Assembly: GCF_022539505.1 (NCBI RefSeq)
Contig: NC_061513.1
Span: forward strand, 354,621,696-354,685,695
Direction: 5' to 3'
DNA: 64,000 nt
DNA from: Lolium rigidum
Lineage: Eukaryota; Streptophyta; Magnoliopsida; Poales; Poaceae
Of the stretch, positions 57,225 through 64,000 are shown piece after piece (position 1 is the first letter of the stretch; the number at the start of each line of letters is the position of its first letter). The position numbers were made by a program, and so were the translations under genes. The notes under the pieces were generated by a model. The model saw only the letters and a list, made by a program, of their open reading frames with translations, ran no database searches and was not told where the DNA came from.

Positions 57225-57874
57225 ATGAAGAATGCTTGAAGCACTCGAAGGAATAAAAAGTTATCGGATGGTGAACTTGAGTCTAAGCACAGATTGTGAA
57301 GCATCTGCACTTAGACTCGGGGGCTACTCCCATCGGGAGCGCTGACGCGCACCCGATAAATCAAGGACCCGAAGAAAAAATGAAGAGAAAGGTGGTTGCT
57401 TGGCCCGAGTCTACGCACGGATTACAAGCATCCGTACCTAGACTCGGGGGCTACTCCCATCGGGAGCGCATGACGCGCACCCGACAGAACTTTTTTGCAC
57501 TCCAGGATCATGCCCGGGGACTTGATTCTGCGTAGGGTAACGTGTTTTGCCATCGGTAGTTAACCAACAAAAGTTGGGCACGTTACTCATCATCCCTTGC
57601 AAGCAAAAAAAAATGTATTGGATGACTTACGAAGACTTGCTGAAAACTTCGGCAGAGAAAAATATTCGAGTGGTACAACTTGAGTCTACGCACGAATTGC
57701 AAGCATCCGTACCTAGACTCGGGGGCTACTCCCATCGGGAGCGCTGACGCGCACCCGATATAAGAGGACGATGCTGATTCAAGATGAACAAGGACAATCA
57801 AGGAGAAGAACATCAAAAGAATACATGCTTCAGTCTCTACCCGAACAATGTTCGGCTAGACACTCGGGGTCTAC
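57225..57874 (+). mobile_element. T1 3' body with repeated polypurine-like motifs
   Basis: GACTCGGGGGCTACTCCCAT followed by CGGGAGCG...GACGCGCACCCGA occurs near 57311, 57441 and 57716. The true polypurine tract, CACTCGGGGTCTAC, ends at 57874. No coding sequence. Confidence 0.75.
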
Positions 57875-58415
57875 TGACGTGGGCATTACCCTTCGGGTAA
57901 CCGACATTGCCCTATCCCGTATTGTCCAGTTGGAGGCCCATGAAGGAACTTGGAGGCAAGGCGGGCCACTTGGATGGCGCACCAGAAGATTCCTTGACAG
58001 GCAAGATAACGAGGCGGCTGAACAATGAAAGATTAGATCTAAAGCTACTGTAAACCTAGTCGTACTCGGTTAGACCTCTTGAGACCTGGCCTCCTATATA
58101 AAGGTCAGAAGAGGGGCTTCCGAGGGACAATCAACCTTAGCAATCAAGGCCACCAAAAAGTCTAGAGCTAGGTCATCATAGCACTTAGCCTTTCGACGAG
58201 ATCTCAGCCGAACTATTCGGCACCCCATTGTAACCCAATATCTTCATAATCAAGAACAGACAGGCGGGACGTAAGGGTTTTACCTCATCGAGGGCCCCGA
58301 ACCTGTGTAAATCGCTCTCCCCGCTTGTCTGTGAACCGATGTCTCGTGTCAGCTTGCAGGATTCCATCAACCCTAAGCCCCAATCGGAGGGCATTGCCGA
58401 GGAGTACCCTCGACA
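57875..58415 (+). mobile_element. T1 3' LTR, 541 bp
   Basis: TGACGTGGGC...CCCTCGACA, followed by the target duplication GCCCC at 58416. Differences from the 5' LTR: about ten substitutions and three small indels. Confidence 0.9.
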
Positions 58416-58420
58416 GCCCC

Positions 58421-59836
58421 CAATATTCTGAAAAATTGCAGCACTTTTATCACAAGCTGTTTCAGCAGTTTCAGCAGTTTCAGGCAATTTTGCACGCTTT
58501 GCACTAGGAGTAGAAACATTGCCAACACCAATTATTTTACCATTGATAGTAGGAGGTTTAGCAACATGTGAAGCATCATCATTACTAGTGGTGGTAATAG
58601 TCCAAACTTTAGCTACACTATCCTCTTTAGCTAGTTTTTCTTCTCTTTCCCACCTAGCATGCAATTCAGCCGTCAATCTAATATTTTCATTAATTCGAAC
58701 TTGTATGGCGTTTGCTGTAGCAAATGACTTAATATCTTCATCTTCATTAGGCATAACTTTCAATTTTAAAAGATCAACATCAGCAGCAAGATTATCAACT
58801 TTAGAAGCAAGAATATCAATTTTACCAAGCTTTTCTTCAACAGATTTGTTAAAAGCAGTTTGTGTACTAATGAATTTTTAAGCATGACTTCAAGACCAGA
58901 GGGTACACTCCTACTATTGTTGTAAGAGTTACCATAAGAATTACCATAACCATTACCATTATTAGAAGGATATGGCCTATAGTTGTTACCAGAATTATTC
59001 CTATAAGCATTGTTGTTGAAATTATTATTTTTAATGAAGTTCACATCAACATGTTCTTCTTGGGCAACCAATGAAGCTAAAGGAACATTATTAGGATCAA
59101 CATTCGATCTACCATTAACAAGCATGGACATAATAACATCAATCTTATCACTCAAAGAAGAGGTTTCTTCAACAGAATTTACCTTCTTACCTTGAGGAGT
59201 CCTTTCAGTGTGCCATTCAGAGTAGTTGATCATCATATCATCAAGAAGCTTTGTTGCCGCCCCCAAAGTGATGGACATAAAAGTACCTCCAGCAGCTGAA
59301 TCCAATAGGTTCCTCGAAGAAAAATTCAATCCTGCATAAAAGGTTTGGATGATCATCCAAGTAGTTAGTCCATGGGTAGGGCAATTCTTCACCAAAGATT
59401 TCATTCTTTCCCATGATTGAGCAACATGTTCATTATCCAATTGCTTAAAATTCATAATGCTACTTCTCAAAGATATAATTTTAGTGGGAGGATAATATCT
59501 ACCAATGAAAGCATCTTTACATTTAGTCGACAAAGATATCAACCAATCTTTAGCTCTTCCTCTTAAGGAGAAAGGAAACAATTTCAATTTTATAATGTCT
59601 CCATCTACATCCTTATACTTCTGCATTTCACAAAGTTCAACAAAATTATTAAGATGGGCAGCAGCATCATCAGAACTAACACCAAAAAATTGCTCTCTCA
59701 TAACAAGATTTAGTAAAGGAGGTTTAATTTCATAAAATTCTGCTGTAGTAGCAGGTGGAGCAATGGGAGTGCATATAAAATCATTATTATTTGTGCTAGT
59801 GAAATCACACAACTTAGTGTTCTCAGGAGTATGCAT
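58421..59836 (-). pseudogene. M2 gag part, N-terminal half
   Basis: From ATG at 59836: gag core (RAKDWLISL, CKDAFIGRYYPP, HVAQSWERMKSLVKNCPTHGL), an Asn/Gly/Tyr-rich middle, then a frameshift near 58880 (six T where M1 has seven). The frame then continues to the T1 insertion at 58420. It keeps the stretch that M1 deleted. The protease end is at 41089-41754. Confidence 0.8.
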
Positions 59837-60019
59837 AACAGTAATAAAAATAAACTAAGCACACTGAATTAAATAAAGTAAATGCAAGTAACTAATTTTT
59901 GTGTGTTTTTGATATAAAGAAAGCAAACAAAACAGAAAAATAAAATAAAGTAAAGCAAGACAATAAACAAAGTAAAGGGATTGGATGTGGGAGACTCCCC
60001 TTGCAGCGTGTCTTGATCT

Positions 60020-60036
60020 CCCCGGCAACGCTGCCA
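60020..60036 (-). other. M2 primer-binding site (tRNA-Asp type)
   Basis: The - strand reads TGGCAGCGTTGCCGGGG, one difference from the family consensus, 11 bases from the LTR edge at 60048. Confidence 0.75.
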
Positions 60037-60047
60037 GAAAAAGAGCT

Positions 60048-61051
60048 TGATAACGCGTGAAGCACACGTCCGTTGGGAACCCCAAGAGTAAGGTGTGATG
60101 CGTACAGCAGCAAGTTTTCCCTCAGTAAGAAACCAAGGTTATCGAACCAGTAGGAGATGAAGGCCACGTGAAGGTTGTTGGTGAAGGAGTGTAGTGCGGC
60201 GCAACACCAGGGGTTCCAGCGCCAACGTGGAACCTGCACAACACAACCAAAATACTTTGCCCCAACTTAACAGTGAGGTTGTCAATCTCACCGGCTTGCT
60301 GTAAACAAAGGATTAAACGTATGGCGTGGAAAATGATGTTTGCTTGTGAAGAACAACAGAGAATAGAGATTTCAGTTGATTGTATTTCAAATGTAAAAGA
60401 AAGGACCGGGGTCCCCAGTTCACTAGTGGTGTCTCTCCAATAAAATAAATAGCATGTTGGGTGAACAAATTACAGTTGGGCAATTGACAAATAGAGAGGG
60501 CATAACAATGCACATACATATCATGATGACTAATATGAGATTTACTTAGGGCATTACGACAAAGTACATAGACCGCTATCCAGCATGCATCTATGCCTAA
60601 AACGTCCACCTTCGGGTTAGCATCCGCACCCCTTCCGATATTAAGTTGCAAACAACAGACAATTGCATTAAGTATGGTGCGTAATGTAATCAACACAAAT
60701 ATCCTTAGACAAAGCATCGATGTTTTATCCCTAGTGGCAACAACACATCCACAACCTTAGAACTTTCTGTCACTGTCCAAGATTCAATGGAGGCATGAAC
60801 CCACTATCGAGCATAAATACCCCCTCTTGGAGTCACAAGTATCAACTTGGCCAGAGCCTCTACTAGCAACGGAGAGCATGCAAGATCATAAACAACACAC
60901 ATATGATAGATCAATAATCAACTTGACATAGTATTCCATATTCATCGGATCCCAAAAAACACAACATGTAGCATTACAAATAGACGATCTTGATCATGAT
61001 AGGCAGCTCACAAGATCTAAACATGATAGCACAAGAGGAGAAGACAACCAT
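60048..61051 (-). mobile_element. M2 5' LTR, inner 1 kb
   Basis: Collinear with 29006-30019 at high identity. It is interrupted by M3 after GACAACCAT; the rest should reappear right of M3, outside the window. Confidence 0.85.
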
Positions 61052-62653
61052 TGCTGTTGGCGTGGTAGTAGTTAACACACGTCCGTTGGGAACCCCAAGA
61101 GGAAGGTGTGATGCGTACAGCAACGAGTTTTCCCTCAGTATGAAACCAAGGTTATCGAACCAGTAGGAGTCAAGGAACACGTGAAGGTTGTTGGTGACGG
61201 AGTGTAGTGCGGTGCAACACCAGTGATTCCGGCGTCAACGTGGAACCTGCACAACACAATCAAAGTACTTTGCCCCAACGTAACGAGTGAGGTTGTCAAT
61301 CTCACCGGCTTGCTGTAAACAAAGGATTAGATGTATAGTGTGGATGATGATGTTTGTTTGCGAAGAAAAGTAAAGAACAATTGCAGTAGATTGTATTTCA
61401 GATGTAAAGAATGGACCGGGGTCCACAGTTCACTAGTGGTGTCTCTCCCATAAGATAAATAGCATGTTGGGTGAACAAATTACAGTTGGGCAATTGACAA
61501 ATAAAGAAGGCATAACAATGCACATACATATATCATGATGAGTACTATGAGATTTAATCGGGGCATTACGACAAAGTACATAGACCGCTATCCGAGCATG
61601 CATCTATGCCTAAAAAGTCCACCTTCAGGTTATCATTCGAACCCCTTCCAGTATTAAGTTGCAAACAATAGACAATTGCATTAAGTATGGTGCGTAATGT
61701 AATCAACACAAATATCCTTAGACAAAGCATCGATGTTTTATCCCTAGTGGCAACAACACATCCACAACCTTAGAACTTTCTGTCACTCGTCCCGCATTCA
61801 ATGGAGGCATGAACCCACTATCGAGCATAAATACTCCCTCTTGGAGTCACAAGTATCAACTTGGCCAGAGCCTCTACTAGCAACGGAGAGCATGCAAGAA
61901 CATAAACAACATATATGATAGATTGATAATCAACTTGACATAGTATTCAATATTCATCGGATCCCAACAAACACAACATGTAGCATTACAAATAGATGAT
62001 CTTGATCATGATAGGAAGCTCAGAAGATATAACATGATAGCACAATGAGGAGAAGACAACCATCTAGCTACAGCTATGGACCCATAGTCCAGGGTTGGAC
62101 TACTCACACATCGATCCGGAGGCGATCATGGCGATGAAGAGACCTCCGAGAGATGATTCCCCTCTCCGGCGGGGTGCCGGGAGGCGATCTCTCGAATCCC
62201 CCGAGATGGGATTGGCGGCGGCGGCGTCTCTGGAAGGTTTTCCGTATCGTGGCTCTCGGTACTGGGGTATTCGCGACGAAGGATTTAAGTAGGCGGAAGG
62301 GCGGAGTCGGAGGCGTCACGGGGTCCCCACACGCTAGGGCCGCGCGGTCCCCCGTTAGGCCGCGCCGCCCTAGTGTGGCGGCGCCCCGTGGCCCCACTTC
62401 GTTTCTCCATCGGTCTTCTGGAAGCTTCGTGGAAAAATAGGACCCTGGGCGTTGATTTCGTCCAATTCCGAGCCTTTGTAGGATTTCTGAAATAAAAAAC
62501 AACAGAAAACAACAACTGGCTCTTCGGCATCTCGTCAATAGGTTAGTGCCGGAAAATGCATAAATATGACATATAATGTGTATAAAACATGTGAGTATCA
62601 TCATAAAAGTAGCATGGAACTTAAGAAATTATAGATACGTTTGAGACGTATCA
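61052..62653 (-). mobile_element. M3 3' LTR
   Basis: Right edge ...GACGTATCA at 62653. The left edge TGCTGTTGGCG differs from the TGATAACGCG edge of M2, so M3's LTR end is a distinct variant. The left flank ACCAT (61047-61051) is the likely target duplication. M3 is a family relative inserted in the M2 5' LTR. Confidence 0.7.
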
Positions 62654-64000
62654 AGCATCCCCAAGCTTAGTTCCTACTCGCCCTCGAGTAGGTAAACGAT
62701 AACAAGGATAATTTACTGAAGTGACATGCTATCATAATCTTGATCAATACTATTGTAAAGCATATGAGATGAATGCAGCGATTCGAAGCAATGATGAAGA
62801 TAATGAGTAAACAAATGAATCATATAGCAAAGACTTTTCATGAATAATACTTTCAAGACAAGCATCAATAAGACTTGCATAAGAGTTACTCATAAAGCAA
62901 TAAATTCTTAGTAGAAAGCTTTGAAGCAACACAAAGGAAGATATAAGTTTCAACGGTTGCTTTCAACTTCAACATATTTATCTCATGGACAATTGTCAAC
63001 ACAAAGTAATATAACAAGTGCAATAGGTAAACATGTAAGAATCAATGCACACAGTTGATACAAGTGTTTGTTTCTGAGATAGAAAGAATAGGTAAACTAA
63101 CTCAACAATAAAGTAAAAGAATGGCCCTTCGCAGAGGGAAGCATGAATTACTATTTTTGTGCTAGAGCTTTTCATTTTGAAAACATAGAAACAATTTTGT
63201 CAACGGTAGTAATAAAACATATGTGTTATGTATAAGATATCCTATAAGTTGCAAGCCTCATGCATAGTATACTAATAGTTCTCGCACCTTGTCCTAATTA
63301 GCTTGGATTAACATGGATTATCATTGCATAGCATATGTTTCAACCAAGTGTCACAAAGGGGTACCTCTATGCCGCTTGTACAAAGGTCTAAGGAGAAAGC
63401 TCGCATTGGATTTCTCGCTTTTGATTATTCTCAACTTAGACATCCATAGTGGGACAACATAGACAACAGATAATGGACTCCTCTTTAATGCATAAGCATT
63501 CAACAACAGATAATATTCTCATATGAGATTGAGGATTAATTGTCCAAACTGAAACTTCCACCATGAATCATGGCTTTAGTTAGCGGCCCAATGTTCTTCT
63601 CTAACAATATGCATACTCAAACCATTTGATCATGAAAATCTCCCTTACTTCGGACAAGACGAACATGCATAGCAACTCACATGATATTCAACAAAGGTGT
63701 AAAAGTTGATGGCGTCCCTGAAACATGGTTACCGCTCAACAAGCAACTTATTAAGAAATAAGACACATAAGTACATATTCTTCACCACAATAGTTTTTAA
63801 GGCTATTTTTCCCATGAGCTATATATTGCAAAGACAAAGGATAGAATTTTAAAGGTAGCACTCAAGTAATGTACTTTGGAATGGCAGAGAAATACCATGT
63901 AGTAGGTAGGTATGGTGGACACAAATGGCATAGTTTTTGGCTCAAGGATTTGGATGCACGAGAAGAATTCCTCTCAATACAAGGCTAGGCTAGCAAGGTT
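62654..64000 (-). mobile_element. M3 3' noncoding region, runs off the window
   Basis: Starts with the polypurine side (AGCATCCCCAAGCTTAG on +), then is collinear with M2 38501-39830 and M1 from 16783. No ORF of its own. The remaining body and 5' LTR lie to the right. Confidence 0.8.

Noticed and set aside
61052..62653. M3 LTR considered as a solo LTR
   Set aside because: It is followed by polypurine-side sequence and family body sequence to the window end, so it is the 3' LTR of a longer element.
1..64000. tRNA, rRNA, snoRNA genes, CRISPR arrays or organelle inserts
   Set aside because: I saw no cloverleaf-like tRNA gene, conserved rRNA segment, regularly spaced palindromic repeat or plastid gene; the tRNA-like strings found are primer-binding sites.

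Overview
This 64-kb window reads as grass nuclear DNA, most likely Triticeae (wheat, barley, rye or a relative). It is mostly nested LTR retrotransposons with very long LTRs, plus one end of a CACTA-type DNA transposon. Between them lies a gene island of about 6 kb. Assignment to Triticeae and to element families rests on recognised sequence style and motifs; no database search was possible.

Left third (1-22630). Element E1 (1-4971, + strand) has a 3.25-kb LTR and a 1.4-kb internal region with no recognisable coding capacity. It lies inside E2 (4972-11724, - strand), which has a 5.2-kb LTR and a non-gag ORF. E2 is inserted in a CACTA-type transposon. Of this only the right part is visible (11725-16782): a broken gene with two B3-like segments, about 20 copies of a roughly 135-bp repeat, and the TTTTCTTGTAGTG terminus. 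The CACTA in turn interrupts M1 (16783-22630, - strand), an Athila/Sabrina-like Gypsy element with a gag-protease pseudogene.

Gene island (22631-29005). An intact, intronless NAC-domain gene (complement 23092-24312) lies head-to-head with an intact five-exon GDSL esterase/lipase gene (24831-28484, 366 aa). Only 518 bp separate the two start codons, and each gene has a TATA-like box there. The last GDSL intron is enlarged to 2.26 kb by repeat-like DNA.

Right half (29006-64000). One - strand element, M2 (3' LTR 29006-30605, 5' LTR from 60048), has been opened by three later insertions: P1 (30645-38500, +), T1 (41760-58415, +, Tat-like with an antisense gene) and M3 (from 61052, -). T1 itself holds S1 (50155-57219, +). 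Perfect target-site duplications support T1 (GCCCC) and S1 (ACGTC).

I saw no reverse transcriptase or integrase ORF in any element, so all look non-autonomous. Four of them share a long noncoding 3' region with two invariant predicted hairpins. S1 carries a primer-binding site inside its own LTR. These retroelement features, and the B3/CACTA association, are the most unusual content; the NAC and GDSL genes look like the only functional host genes.
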